Notes under the pieces: model-generated | The model's input: only the letters and a program-made list of their open reading frames with translations | Told to the model about the DNA's origin: nothing | Databases searched by the model: none | Shown here: piece by piece, positions 29,193-37,907 of the stretch | Numbering within the stretch: the first letter of the stretch is position 1 | Layout of the letters: each line of letters opens with the position of its first letter | Made by a program: the position numbers and the translations under genes | Source: an uncultured Clostridia bacterium | GTDB lineage: Bacteria; Bacillota; Clostridia; TANB77; CAG-508 | Direction: 5' to 3' | NCBI GenBank assembly: GCA_947624655.1 | Contig: CANQLH010000019.1 | Coordinates: 1-40,483 of the forward strand | Length of the DNA stretch: 40,483 bases

Positions 29193-29415
29193 GTTACTAG
29201 ATAATGTTTTTATAAAAGCAGTTTTTAATTCGTTTGGAAGTAATATATTTAATTTACGAAGTGACGCGTAGCATGGGAGCGACTTAGAGGATGTTGAACA
29301 AAGTATCTCGTGCGCTTTGTTCATACATTCCTCTTAGGAGACGACCAACAAGGAACGAGTCAAATTAAATATATTACTTCCAAAGATATGTAAACTAAAA
29401 ACATTATCTTGTAAC
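29193..29415. repeat. Structured element E3 with terminal inverted repeats
   Basis: Outer 20-base inverted repeats (29193-29212 and 29396-29415, 19 of 20 match) share GTTACNAGATAATG with E2. Inner arms of 23 bp (29233-29255 and 29362-29384) are perfect but of other sequence. The core has GTGACGCGTAGC at one side, AAGGAACGAG at the other, as in E1, and nested hairpins (AACAAAG with CTTTGTT, TAGAGGA with TCCTCTT). It fills most of the 321-base gap between divergent genes (29176-29497). Confidence 0.7.
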
Positions 29416-29444
29416 CATTTACCTATTTAAGTATAGCATTTTTG

Positions 29445-29473
29445 TTGATTTTTGTAAAGTTTAGTGATAGAAT
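29445..29473 (+). promoter_or_regulatory. Sigma-A-type promoter for the YcxB-like gene
   Basis: -35 TTGATT (29445-29450), 17-base spacer, -10 TAGAAT (29468-29473), 24 bases before the ATG at 29498. Confidence 0.5.
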
Positions 29474-29497
29474 TGTATAAAAGGAATGTGATTAAAA

Positions 29498-30007
29498 ATG
29501 GAAAAATTATTTGAAAACAAAACAACATATACTCATGATACTTATATAACATTCTTAAAATTTCATGCTAAAAAATATAACTTCTCATATATGACATATA
29601 CTGTGTTTTGGGCACTCCTATTTTTACTTTGTATTTATCTTGCCTTTTCAGTTAATAATAGAATTCAAGGTGTAATTGTTACCTTAGTTTTAATTGGCTT
29701 TCTTTTTTACAGAATATACAAGCCAAAGTTTACTGTCAAAAAAGAAATTAAAAGCGATAAAATTTCTACTAATAACACTAATACATTTAGCTTTTTTGAT
29801 AAAAACTTTGTAGTTACAAATAACAATGGTTCATTTGATTATAAATATTTCATGCTTCATAAAATATTCGAAACAAAAGATTTCTTTTATTTATATGTAA
29901 CAAAAGAAAATGCCTTTTTACTTTCTAAAAATTCATTCACTTTAGGAACTGCTGAAGAATTTTCAGAATTTCTTAAAAAGAAATGTAAATTTAAATTTAA
30001 AAAATAA
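29498..30007 (+). CDS. YcxB-like membrane protein
   Basis: Protein of 169 residues with two transmembrane helices (about 35-52 and 57-73) and a C-terminal domain with the YcxB-like pattern (FFDKNFVVTNNNGSFDYKYFMLHKIFETKDFFYLYVTKENAFLLSKNSF). Its function is unknown. It ends in a hairpin shared with the convergent gene. Confidence 0.7.
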   Translation: MEKLFENKTTYTHDTYITFLKFHAKKYNFSYMTYTVFWALLFLLCIYLAFSVNNRIQGVIVTLVLIGFLFYRIYKPKFTVKKEIKSDKISTNNTNTFSFFDKNFVVTNNNGSFDYKYFMLHKIFETKDFFYLYVTKENAFLLSKNSFTLGTAEEFSEFLKKKCKFKFKK

Positions 30008-30042
30008 ATATAATATAGCATTTATTATATTATATTTATTTT
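30001..30042. terminator. Bidirectional terminator
   Basis: Perfect 17-bp A/T-rich arms (30001-30017 and 30026-30042) lie between convergent genes, with T tracts on both strands. It overlaps the stop codon of the YcxB-like gene. Confidence 0.7.
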
Positions 30043-30053
30043 TTATTAAATTT

Positions 30054-30947
30054 TTATAAACTTCTTACTACATTAAGCTCTTCTAATACATTCTTATATT
30101 TTACGTAGAAAATTGCTCTATCTTTTACATCTAAGCATTTTTTCAATTCTTCAATTACGATATATGTTTTATTAATATTATATTTTCTAGAATCATTTAC
30201 ATATTTTGCATCATTTACAAGATTTGAAAAAATACTTTCTGCCTTTGCTATTTCTTGCCCCATTCTATCCCAATTTTCAGTTTCTGCAAAAGCATACGAA
30301 TTAATAATATAGCTCTTAGCTTCTAAGGACTTTTTATCAAGCTCTTCTACTTGGGTATTTTGCAAAAATATAGGTAAATGCTCATATAATTTTGCAAGAT
30401 ACATTGCACTTAAAGCTTTATCCTGCTTTTTTACATTTGCTAGTGTATCATCCAAAGCAGAGCTAAAACTTAAAATATTCTCTGAACTTACTCCCACATT
30501 ATATAAATCAAGTATTACCGCAGACCATGTAGAATACAAGACTTCTAGTTCCCCTTCGATTGTTTTCCAATCAACTTCTCCTCCATCTGCAACTATTACT
30601 TCTTCTTCCATTTTTGTTATTGTTGTTTCTTCTTTATCTGTTCCATTGTCTGAGCTATCTTCTTGCTGACTACTTTGTTCTTCCTCTTTAGATGAACTGC
30701 TTGTCGAGTCACTTTGTGATTCTACTTTATTTAATACAACCTTATAATCTTGCAAATCGATATTATTCAAATAATTTATTAATGTAAGTAGTTTTGTATC
30801 TAAATATTTTATTTCTTCATCAATCTTGTCATCATTACTTGTCTTTTGCTGTGCATTTGAATAAACAAAAAATAGGAAAATGACACTAATTATTACAGCA
30901 ATTATAATGATTATTTTTGAAGTGATGCCTATAAATTTATTTTTCAT
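30054..30947 (-). CDS. Membrane-anchored extracellular hypothetical protein
   Basis: Protein of 297 residues. An N-terminal transmembrane anchor (about 9-31) is followed by a Ser/Glu/Gln-rich low-complexity linker (about 70-110) and a helical domain. No lipobox cysteine is present, so it is not a lipoprotein. I do not recognise a family. It is likely anchored with the bulk outside the membrane. Confidence 0.6.
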   Translation of the reverse strand: MKNKFIGITSKIIIIIAVIISVIFLFFVYSNAQQKTSNDDKIDEEIKYLDTKLLTLINYLNNIDLQDYKVVLNKVESQSDSTSSSSKEEEQSSQQEDSSDNGTDKEETTITKMEEEVIVADGGEVDWKTIEGELEVLYSTWSAVILDLYNVGVSSENILSFSSALDDTLANVKKQDKALSAMYLAKLYEHLPIFLQNTQVEELDKKSLEAKSYIINSYAFAETENWDRMGQEIAKAESIFSNLVNDAKYVNDSRKYNINKTYIVIEELKKCLDVKDRAIFYVKYKNVLEELNVVRSL

Positions 30948-31075
30948 TTTTCTTTCCTTTCACTTTTATTTAATTTTATTATTTCTAAAAAGCCTAAATT
31001 TATTCTATGTACATACTTTTTATCGTTTGGTACAAAATATAATTAAGTTTTTTTTGCAAGGAGTAAAATATAAAA

Positions 31076-31357
31076 ATGAAAACAATTTTAAATCTTTATA
31101 GTGATAAACATGGCGAAATTTCTAGGTTTCTTAAGAATTTTTACAAATGCAATATTCCTTTAGAAAATGATTTAAAATGGGAAAAAATTTATGATAACCC
31201 TGTCGAAATGGTAGATATTGTAAGTGCCTTAATTGATAATAAAGATTTATACAAAATCAATATATGGATTAGTTTAGATGAAAATGCCTTTATAAATATA
31301 ACTGAAAAAAACATAGACAAACTAATAAGGTATCTTTATGAAAGATACCCCTATTAA
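31076..31357 (+). CDS. Hypothetical protein
   Basis: Protein of 93 residues, MKTILNLYSDKHGEISRFLKNF at the start, with aromatic and charged residues through a compact alpha/beta-like pattern and no membrane segment. AAGGAG precedes the ATG at a normal distance. It is convergent with the zinc-ribbon gene. No family recognised. Confidence 0.55.
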   Translation: MKTILNLYSDKHGEISRFLKNFYKCNIPLENDLKWEKIYDNPVEMVDIVSALIDNKDLYKINIWISLDENAFINITEKNIDKLIRYLYERYPY

Positions 31358-31371
31358 TTCTATTTATTTTA

Positions 31372-31869
31372 TTAATTTTCTTCGTCATTGTTGTCTTCTT
31401 CAGCAGTCTCTACTTTTTCTAATTCTTCTACCTGATTATTATCTTTTGAATCAATATCTTTTGGATTAACTTTTCCGTCTTCTTCACTTGTCTCGTCATT
31501 TTTTATTGGTTCTTGTTCATATCCACAATTTGGACAATATTTAGCACTAATTTCAATTTCTTCGTAACAATTTTTACATTGTCTTTTTTCTTTTAATGTT
31601 AATATTTCATCTTTACATGCTACAATTTTATCGCTTAATTCTTGTATCTCCTTACATTTATCTTGCAAGTATTTCATATCTAGTTCCTCATCTTTTACAA
31701 ACTTTTGATATATTGACTCTCCTATTTCTAGATATAAATCTTTTATATCCCCTTTATGTTCATTAATCTCCATTTTTATTTTTGTTTCTTTTGCAATTTT
31801 TGATGTCTTTTCAGCAGTGAATTTATATGTCTTGCTAGCAGCATCCCCAATTTTTTCAAATATTTCCAT
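31372..31869 (-). CDS. Zinc-ribbon protein with coiled coil
   Basis: Protein of 165 residues. The first 95 are a long helix or coiled coil (ASKTYKFTAEKTSKIAKETKIKMEINEHKGDIKDLYLEIGE). A zinc ribbon follows (CKNCYEEIEISAKYCPNCG, about 98-116), then an acidic tail. Similar clostridial proteins are common, of unknown role. Confidence 0.7.
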   Translation of the reverse strand: MEIFEKIGDAASKTYKFTAEKTSKIAKETKIKMEINEHKGDIKDLYLEIGESIYQKFVKDEELDMKYLQDKCKEIQELSDKIVACKDEILTLKEKRQCKNCYEEIEISAKYCPNCGYEQEPIKNDETSEEDGKVNPKDIDSKDNNQVEELEKVETAEEDNNDEEN

Positions 31870-31930
31870 ACCTTTAGTCCTCCTTTTAATTTATTTTTTT
31901 ACTTTATTAAAAAATTATACCTAAATTTTG

Positions 31931-32917
31931 TTAAAATTCTGATTTTTTATCGCGAAGCATTAATCTTGTTACTGCTTCTTTTGGTTCCAAATTATTATAT
32001 AATATATCGTATACAGTATTTAATATTGGCATTTCTATATTATATCTCTTTCCTAACTCATATGCAACCTCAATATTATCTATACTTTCTATTACCATAC
32101 CGACTTCTTTTCTTGTCTCTTCAATACTTTTACCTTGCCCTACCAGTATGCCCGCTTTTCTATTCCTACTATGTTCACTAAGACAAGTTACAATTAAATC
32201 TCCAAGACCTGTAAGGCCATAAAATGTCTCCTTTTCTCCTCCTAGAGCTTCTCCCAGTTTTGAAATTTCTTTCAAGCCTCTTGTAATAAGTGCTGCAAAG
32301 CTATTATCTCCTAAATTTATTCCTGCTGCAACTCCTGCACAAAATGCTATTATATTTTTTAATGCTCCTCCTAGTTCTACGCCTTTTACATCTGTACATG
32401 TGTAAATTCTTAAAGATTTGCTCATAAATTCTTCTTGTAACATTTTATTTACATCCTCATACTTTGATGCAACTACAAGAGCAGTAGGTACCTCGATAGA
32501 TACTTCTTCTGCATGACTTGGTCCTGATAATACTGCAATTTTTGTATTTGGTAATTCTTCTTGTACAACATCATCTAGTGTTTTTAATGTTTCTCTTTCA
32601 AAACCTTTTGAACAAATTACAACTATCTGATTTTTTACATATTCCTTATACTGTTTTACTGTATCTCGCGTAAATTTTGATGGTGTTACATGAAGTATTA
32701 TATCTGTTCCTTCAAGTGCTTCTTCATATGAATTTGTGCAATATACATTATCAGGTATTACCACATTTGGTAAAAATTTACACTTTTTTTCTTTATTTAT
32801 TAAATCTCTTTCTTCTTCCGCATACGACCATATTTTTATATTATGTCCTATTTGTGCTAGGTTTATTGCTAGCGCTGTTCCCCAACTTCCGCTTCCTATT
32901 ATGCCTATATTTTTCAT
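31931..32917 (-). CDS. gpsA: Glycerol-3-phosphate dehydrogenase [NAD(P)+]
   Basis: Reduces dihydroxyacetone phosphate to glycerol-3-phosphate for phospholipids. It has the N-terminal GIIGSGSWGTALA nucleotide loop, VICSKGFE, LSGPSHAEEV, GVELGGALKNIIAFCAGVAAG with the catalytic lysine, and GLTGLGDLIVTC. Length is 328 residues. ATG 32917 was chosen because GGAGG precedes it. It is followed 14 bases after plsY, so glycerol-3-phosphate synthesis and acylation are encoded together. Three CGG triplets are all out of frame. Confidence 0.95.
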   Translation of the reverse strand: MKNIGIIGSGSWGTALAINLAQIGHNIKIWSYAEEERDLINKEKKCKFLPNVVIPDNVYCTNSYEEALEGTDIILHVTPSKFTRDTVKQYKEYVKNQIVVICSKGFERETLKTLDDVVQEELPNTKIAVLSGPSHAEEVSIEVPTALVVASKYEDVNKMLQEEFMSKSLRIYTCTDVKGVELGGALKNIIAFCAGVAAGINLGDNSFAALITRGLKEISKLGEALGGEKETFYGLTGLGDLIVTCLSEHSRNRKAGILVGQGKSIEETRKEVGMVIESIDNIEVAYELGKRYNIEMPILNTVYDILYNNLEPKEAVTRLMLRDKKSEF

Positions 32918-32931
32918 ATGTTCCTCCAATC

Positions 32932-33565
32932 TTACTTTTTGCTAAAGCTTAATTTATTTTCTTTTCCTTCTAGTATTCTCTTTATATTAGTCCTATGATT
33001 AAATATTACAAATAATGCAAGTAAGATACTAAATACTATGTAATTTCCTCCTACTAAAAAATATTCTTTTCCTACCTGACATATTACAAGTACTGGATAA
33101 AGTATTGCAGCTGCAACCGAACCAAGTGAAACAATTCTAGTTAAAGCCATAAGTATTAATGCAAATACTAAGCAAACAAGACCTATTTGCCAATTTACAA
33201 GCAATAATACTCCAAGGGATGTTGCAACGCCTTTTCCTCCTCTAAACTCAAAGAATATTGGAAATGTATGTCCGAACTACCACACATAATGCAGATATTT
33301 GTACAAGTAATGCTCCATCTACATCTTTCATAAATCTGCCTATTAAATATGCAATAAGTATTGAAACTACTCCTTTTAAAACATCACATATTAGAGTTAC
33401 TAATGCTGCCTTTTTTCCAACACTTCTTAGCATATTTGTTGTTCCTGCATTTCCGCTTCCTTTTTCTCTTACATCAAATCCTGCAAATTTTCTGCTAAAT
33501 ATTACTGAAAAATTGATACTTCCTATTGCATACGCAATTAGTGCCATTACTATGTATATTGCCAT
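32932..33565 (-). CDS. plsY: Acyl-phosphate:glycerol-3-phosphate acyltransferase, +1 frameshift at CGG
   Basis: Integral membrane enzyme making lysophosphatidic acid. With the shift it has 210 residues and five or so membrane helices, with the three conserved loops: GSGNAGTTNMLRSVG, then V-GHTFPIFFEFRGGKGVATS, and NHRTNIKRILEGKENKL at the end. The break is at CGG 33272-33274, exactly in the invariant GH of the second motif, which is read correctly only if the C is skipped. ATG 33565 has an AAAGGAGG site; an upstream extension to 33586 is unlikely. It lies between der and gpsA. Confidence 0.94.
33272..33274 (-). other. plsY: CGG +1 recoding site in plsY
   Basis: GTT [C] GGA: Val then the invariant Gly of the GHxFP motif. 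Confidence 0.9.
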
Positions 33566-33614
33566 ATTTTCCTCCTTTTCTGACAAATTAAATTTGTCTT
33601 TTTATATTTATTTT

Positions 33615-34946
33615 TTATTCATCTTCATCATATTTTTCACGAGCTATAATTCTTATTGGTGTTCCTATCATTCCGAACTCTTTTCTTATGTGATTTATTA
33701 AATATCTTTCATATGAAAAGTGAAATATTTCTTTATTATTCACAAATACAATAAATGTCGGTGGTTTTGTACTCGCTTGTGTAACATATAAAATCTTTAA
33801 CCTTCTTCCTTTGTCTGTTGGTGGTTGTGTTATTGCAATTGCCTCATTTATTACTTGATTTAACATCCCTGTTGAAATCCTCATACTATTGTACTTTGCG
33901 ACTTCATTAATCATATCAAATAATTTATTTACTCTTTGTCCTGTTTTGGCTGATATAAATATTATTGGTGCATATGTAAGATATGAAAGCTTTTGGTAAA
34001 CATTTTTTTTGAATTCTTCTAAAGTATTATTGTCCTTATCTATTTCGTCCCATTTGTTTACAACAATTATAATTCCTTTTCCTGCTTCATGCGCTTCTCC
34101 TGCAATCTTTGCATCTTGGTCTGTTACACCGTTCTTTCGCATCAATCATAACCAAGCATACATCAGCTCTTTCTATTGCAAGCATTGTCCTTAAAATACT
34201 ATATTTTTCTATGTCATTTTCTATTTTATTTTTTCTTCTAAGTCCTGCTGTATCTATAAAAACATATTTTCCATGTTCATTTTCATAGTAGGAATCTATT
34301 GCATCTCTGGTTGTTCCTGCAATATCACTTACAATAACCCTATTTGTTCCAAGGATTTTATTTGTAAGTGAAGATTTTCCGTACATTTGGCTTTCCGAAT
34401 TAGTGCAACCTTTATTACCTCTCCATCCTCTTTTGCTTCAGTTTCTTTTGGGAAATGCTTATATATTTCATCTAGCACATCTCCTATCCCTGAGGCATTT
34501 ACTGCAGACACAGCAAAAGGTTCTCCTATTCCTAAATTATAGAATTCATATATATCATTATTAGCATTTCCAAAATTATCAGACTTGTTGCATACTAGTA
34601 CCACAGGCTTTTTAGACTTTTTTAAAATAAGGCTTATATCCTTATCTACCTCTGTTACTCCTTGTTTTATATCGGTTAAAAATATTATTACATCAGCTAT
34701 TTCTATTGCTATTTCTACTTGCTCTCTCATACTTGATATAATTATATCTTTTGATTTTGGTTCTATTCCAGCAGTATCTATAAGTGTAAAGTCTCTTCCT
34801 CGCCAATTTGTATCAGCATATATTCTATCTCTTGTAACTCCTGGCTTATCTTCTACTATTGATATTTTCTCACCTACTATGTAATTAAAGAAAGTTGATT
34901 TTCCAACATTCGGTCTCCCAACTATCGCAACTATTGGCTTTGCCAC
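33615..34946 (-). CDS. der: GTPase Der (EngA), three +1 frameshifts at CGG
   Basis: Essential tandem GTPase for 50S subunit maturation. The first G domain is intact ([11 protein letters not shown] near residue 9). In the second, three CGG codons stand in the running frame: 34395-34397, 34379-34381 and 34129-34131. Skipping C at each restores [19 protein letters not shown] (P-loop of the second domain) and [15 protein letters not shown]. The KH-like C-terminal domain follows ([28 protein letters not shown]). The total is 442 residues, normal. The GTG at 34946 gives the usual N-terminus [12 protein letters not shown]; a GTG at 34955 is an alternative. The first two sites are 16 bases apart, so the short piece GKPNV is read in a frame of its own. 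Confidence 0.95.
34129..34131 (-). other. der: CGG +1 recoding site 3 in der
   Basis: GAA [C] GGT: Glu then Gly, in the family motif DAxEGxTxQD. Confidence 0.9.
34379..34381 (-). other. der: CGG +1 recoding site 2 in der
   Basis: GTA [C] GGA: Val then the invariant P-loop Gly before Lys-Ser. Confidence 0.92.
34395..34397 (-). other. der: CGG +1 recoding site 1 in der
   Basis: ATT [C] GGA: Ile then the first invariant P-loop Gly of the second GTPase domain. Confidence 0.92.
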
Positions 34947-35015
34947 ATTTTTCACTTCCTATCCTTTTTTGATTTTTCAAAATCATTTTACATTTTGCTT
35001 AAATTATGTCTTATT

Positions 35016-35511
35016 TTAATATGTAATTTTTCCATCTAATAAATCATCATTTTTAACCCAATCTTCTACATTTATTGTTCTATATCCTTCTTTATTTTTT
35101 ATTATGACTTCTTTTATTCCAGCATTTATTATCATTTTTTTGCAAAGCTGACAAGCATCTGCATCTTCTTCGTATTCTCCTGTGTCTTTTCTAATTCCAA
35201 CTAAATACAGTTTAGAGTCAATCATATCTTTTCTTGATGCACTAATTATTGCATTTTGTTCTGCATGTACTGACCTACAAGCATCATATCCTCCGATGTC
35301 TCATATCTGGAAGAATTTTTTTCTTTGTGCAATATCCAATGTCAATACAATTTTGTCTTCCTCTAGGTGCTCCTGTATATCCTGTTGAAATTATTTCATC
35401 ATTTTTTACTATTATACATCCATAATTCTTCCTAAGACATGTTCCTCTCCCTGCAACTGCTTCGGCTATTGATAAGTAGTATTCATTTTTCTCTACTCTC
35501 TTATTTTCCAC
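35016..35511 (-). CDS. dCMP deaminase family protein, +1 frameshift at CGG
   Basis: Zinc-dependent deoxycytidylate deaminase type, 164 residues with the shift. N-terminal half: AEAVAGRGTCLRKNYGCIIVKND and STGYTGAPRG. The CGG at 35293-35295 is followed in the shifted frame by GGYDACRSVHAEQNAI, with the HAE zinc and proton-relay motif, and then ADACQLCKKMIINAGI with the two zinc cysteines. Unshifted reading stops three codons after the CGG, so the enzyme would lack its whole active site. The start is a GTG at 35511. Expected role: dUMP supply for thymidylate synthesis. Confidence 0.92.
35293..35295 (-). other. CGG +1 recoding site in the dCMP deaminase gene
   Basis: CAT [C] GGA: His then Gly, directly before the HAE active-site segment. 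Confidence 0.9.
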
Positions 35512-35580
35512 ATTTATCCCTTCTTTGTACGTTAAGTATTATATCATAGTTGTTTGTTATAAACAAGCATTTTTATATTC

Positions 35581-35607
35581 AAAAAGAAAAACTCCCAAGG
35601 ATGGGAG
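35581..35607 (-). terminator. Terminator of the foreign-looking gene
   Basis: CTCCCA and TGGGAG (35592-35607) form a short GC-rich hairpin, followed on the minus strand by a T-rich run (35581-35591). Confidence 0.8.
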
Positions 35608-35646
35608 AAAAGAGATTCTTTTTTTAGCGATGGATTGATTGGGTTC

Positions 35647-35895
35647 TTAGAGCCAGTGGCTTCTATCCATTACAAGGACCCGATATTGCTCGTAGTAGCT
35701 CTTAGCCCTGTCAGTCTCGGCAATGCCGACTCCTGTAACGAACTCATAACCATTCGGAGCATATACATTATGTCCTCCGGCCTTTCCAATGAATATAATG
35801 ACATTTTCCTGTCCAATCCTTGCCTTAGCAAAGGTAATTTCTGGATTGAGCTCGTTGAGCTCTTTAACAAGCCGTCTGATTCCTTTGTTATCCAT
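35647..35895 (-). CDS. Foreign-looking small protein with two unshifted in-frame CGG codons
   Basis: Protein of 82 residues starting at ATG 35895 behind GGAGGTG. Codon use is unlike the neighbours: many codons end in C or G (CTC, GAG, GTC, GGC, AGC, TAC). The sequence reads as one coherent protein (NPEITFAKARIGQENVIIFIGKAGGHNVYAP). It contains CGG in frame at 35872-35874 and 35680-35682. A +1 shift at the first would give a 75-residue product ending at 35670, which looks like a shadow frame; a shift at the second would give GSL-stop. It has its own perfect promoter and terminator. I do not recognise the family. Best guess: recent horizontal acquisition not adapted to host decoding. Confidence 0.65.
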   Translation of the reverse strand: MDNKGIRRLVKELNELNPEITFAKARIGQENVIIFIGKAGGHNVYAPNGYEFVTGVGIAETDRAKSYYEQYRVLVMDRSHWL

Positions 35896-35982
35896 CTTGT
35901 TCACCTCCAAATAAGTTTTATGAGTGTTTTGACTTGGTGCAAACGCGAGGTATACAGCAGATAGAATCTACTATATGTTTAT

Positions 35983-36011
35983 ATTATAGCAAAAACACAT
36001 ATATATGTCAA
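35983..36011 (-). promoter_or_regulatory. Perfect consensus sigma-A promoter of the foreign-looking gene
   Basis: On the minus strand, -35 TTGACA (36006-36011), 17-base spacer, -10 TATAAT (35983-35988). The transcript would begin near a small hairpin (AGTAGAT with ATCTGCT, about 35958-35975) and have a leader of roughly 80 bases. Confidence 0.85.
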
Positions 36012-36068
36012 CTTTTTATGTTTTCAGTGCATCGTTAATCATCTAATATTTGTTTTTCTTACCTATAT

Positions 36069-36102
36069 TAAAAAGCACCAAGCTAAATTCAGCTTAGTGC
36101 TC
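36069..36102 (-). terminator. Terminator of the rubredoxin gene
   Basis: A stem of the GCACTAAGCTGAATT type with AATTTAGCTTGGTGC lies just after the rubredoxin stop, followed on the minus strand by TTTTT. Confidence 0.85.
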
Positions 36103-36108
36103 ATATTT

Positions 36109-36249
36109 TTATTCTTCCACTTTTTTAAATAAATTTTTTGGAACTCCACATAAAGGGCATACCCATGTATCTGGTAAATCTTCAAACTTAACTCCTTCTA
36201 CTGCTTCATCATAAATATGTCCACATACTGTACATACGTATTTGCTCAT
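36109..36249 (-). CDS. Rubredoxin
   Basis: Electron carrier of 46 residues with one iron bound by four cysteines: [11 protein letters not shown] near the start and [11 protein letters not shown] near the end, the standard rubredoxin arrangement. ATG at 36249, TAA at 36109-36111. It is directly downstream of rubrerythrin (52-base gap), so the pair probably handles peroxide and oxygen stress. Confidence 0.95.
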   Translation of the reverse strand: MSKYVCTVCGHIYDEAVEGVKFEDLPDTWVCPLCGVPKNLFKKVEE

Positions 36250-36301
36250 AATTACTATTCCTCATATAATATGTTTATAAACATATCCTTTCTTTTATAT
36301 T

Positions 36302-36841
36302 TTAATAATTTTCTGCTTTAATCTCGAAATATGCTTTTGGATGATTACATACTGGGCAAACTTCTGGTGCTGATTTTCCAATTACAATGTGACCACAGTT
36401 TCTGCATTTCCAAATTCTATCTCCATCTTTAGAAAATACTAATCCATTTTCTACATTTTCTAATAGTTTTAGATATCTTGCTTCATGTTCTTTTTCTATT
36501 TTTCCAACAGCTTCAAATAAATATGCTATATGCTCAAATCCTTCTTCTTTTGCTTCTTTTGCCATCTTATCATACATGTCTGTCCATTCAAAATTTTCTC
36601 CTTCAGCAGCAGCTTTTAGGTTTTCTACTGTTGATGGTACTTCTCCACCATGTAAAAGTTTAAACCATAATTTTGCATGTTCTTTCTCGTTCGCAGCTGT
36701 TTCTTCAAATATAGCTGCTATTTGCTCATATCCCTCTTTTTTTGCCTTGCTTGCAAAATATGTGTATTTATTTCTTGCTTGTGACTCTCCTGCAAAAGCC
36801 TCCATAAGATTTTTTTCTGTCTTTGTTCCTTTTAATTCCAT
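36302..36841 (-). CDS. rbr: Rubrerythrin
   Basis: NADH-peroxidase component of 179 residues. The N-terminal ferritin-like di-iron domain carries the Glu/His ligands (AFAGESQARNKYTYFA, EETAANEKEHAKLW, EAVGKIEKEHEARY), and the C-terminal rubredoxin-like domain has CRNCGHIV and CPVCNHPKAYF. ATG 36841 was chosen because GGAGG precedes it; the reading from 36907 would include promoter sequence. Its partner rubredoxin follows. Confidence 0.96.
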   Translation of the reverse strand: MELKGTKTEKNLMEAFAGESQARNKYTYFASKAKKEGYEQIAAIFEETAANEKEHAKLWFKLLHGGEVPSTVENLKAAAEGENFEWTDMYDKMAKEAKEEGFEHIAYLFEAVGKIEKEHEARYLKLLENVENGLVFSKDGDRIWKCRNCGHIVIGKSAPEVCPVCNHPKAYFEIKAENY

Positions 36842-36878
36842 AATCTTGCCTCCTATATCAATATTAATTTTCAATAAA

Positions 36879-36907
36879 TATATATCACATTTTCTTTGCA
36901 AAATCAA
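36879..36907 (-). promoter_or_regulatory. Promoter of the rubrerythrin-rubredoxin pair
   Basis: On the minus strand, -35 TTGATT (36902-36907), 17-base spacer, -10 TATATA (36879-36884), about 40 bases before the ATG at 36841. Confidence 0.5.
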
Positions 36908-36916
36908 GATATTTTT

Positions 36917-37849
36917 TTAGCTTGCACTTTTAAGCTCTTGATAATCTATAAATATCATTTTTTTTATTGCTCTGCATATTCTATCGACTTCATTTCCTTC
37001 TTCTTTCTTAAGTATCTCGTTAAATCTTCTCTTTAATTGTTCATCAATATCATCAATTTCTTTTTTGGATAATTTCCTTTCGTCTTCTGTAATATCTCTA
37101 TCGTGTTCACATTCATATACAAGCCTGCCTAAATCTAATATTGCATCCTTACATAAATCACTATGTTTTTCTAGAAATTTTCTATTTCTGCTAATAATAT
37201 TATTTAACTCAATAGTATGTTTTTCTTTTTCATCTTCTGTAAGATTTCTAGTTACAAGTAATGCAAGCTTATATGTAATGTGCTGCACTATATTCCTTAG
37301 GTTTTGCTTTTCTTCTATCGGCATATTAGTCATATCATTTTTTTGTACCGAATAATATGCTGATTGCTCTGAAATATATCCCTCCTTTGAGCACACTCTT
37401 ATTTCTATTGGAACTTCTCTTTCGTTAGGAATTAAAGGTTCTTTTGCAAATACATTATATCCTAAAGGTGGAACCCACTTTATATACACAAGTGGTGAAT
37501 ATATCCACTCTTCATCAACAAAATCAATATATTCTGCATTGGGGAGTTTTTCTTTTAGATAGTTTATTATAGGATATACCTCCTTTTCATTATTTGTTAT
37601 AAACGAAATTCCAACATAGTCATGTGCCTCATCTAGTTTTTTCTTATTAATTCTATGTGTTCTAATTGCTGAATTTACATCTTTTATTCTTTCTCTATAC
37701 TTAAAAACTTTTTTATTTTTTGCTTCTTTTCTCATTGATGTTAAGAACTTTTGCACTTCTTTACTCGTATGTAACATTTTAAGAAATTCCTCAATTTTCT
37801 TTTCTTCTTCTGTTTCAGCAACAACATCTAAATTCATTTTAGTTTTCAT
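36917..37849 (-). CDS. RelA/SpoT-like nucleotidyltransferase-domain protein, divergent
   Basis: Protein of 310 residues. Residues about 45-175 resemble a RelA/SpoT synthetase fold: FKYRERIKDVNSAIRTHR, DYVGISFITNNEKEVYPIINYL, then VPIEIRVCSKEGYISEQSAYYSVQKND. The normal GYRSLH-like segment is replaced (IYSPLVYIKWVPPLGYN), so (p)ppGpp synthesis is doubtful. The C-terminal part is helical and charged. It could be a (p)ppGpp-related or other nucleotide transferase, or a regulatory derivative. It lies between rubrerythrin and a NUDIX gene in the same orientation. Assignment is tentative. Confidence 0.5.
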   Translation of the reverse strand: MKTKMNLDVVAETEEEKKIEEFLKMLHTSKEVQKFLTSMRKEAKNKKVFKYRERIKDVNSAIRTHRINKKKLDEAHDYVGISFITNNEKEVYPIINYLKEKLPNAEYIDFVDEEWIYSPLVYIKWVPPLGYNVFAKEPLIPNEREVPIEIRVCSKEGYISEQSAYYSVQKNDMTNMPIEEKQNLRNIVQHITYKLALLVTRNLTEDEKEKHTIELNNIISRNRKFLEKHSDLCKDAILDLGRLVYECEHDRDITEDERKLSKKEIDDIDEQLKRRFNEILKKEEGNEVDRICRAIKKMIFIDYQELKSAS

Positions 37850-37907
37850 AATTTTTTACTCCTTTTTGTGTACAAATTGTTTCTATATTTAATTTTTCTT
37901 TCCTCTA

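Noticed and set aside
35670-35870. The +1 frame of the foreign-looking gene as the real protein
   Set aside because: It is open but rich in Ser, Leu and Arg in a shadow-like way, whereas the zero frame reads as a coherent protein with consistent codon use.
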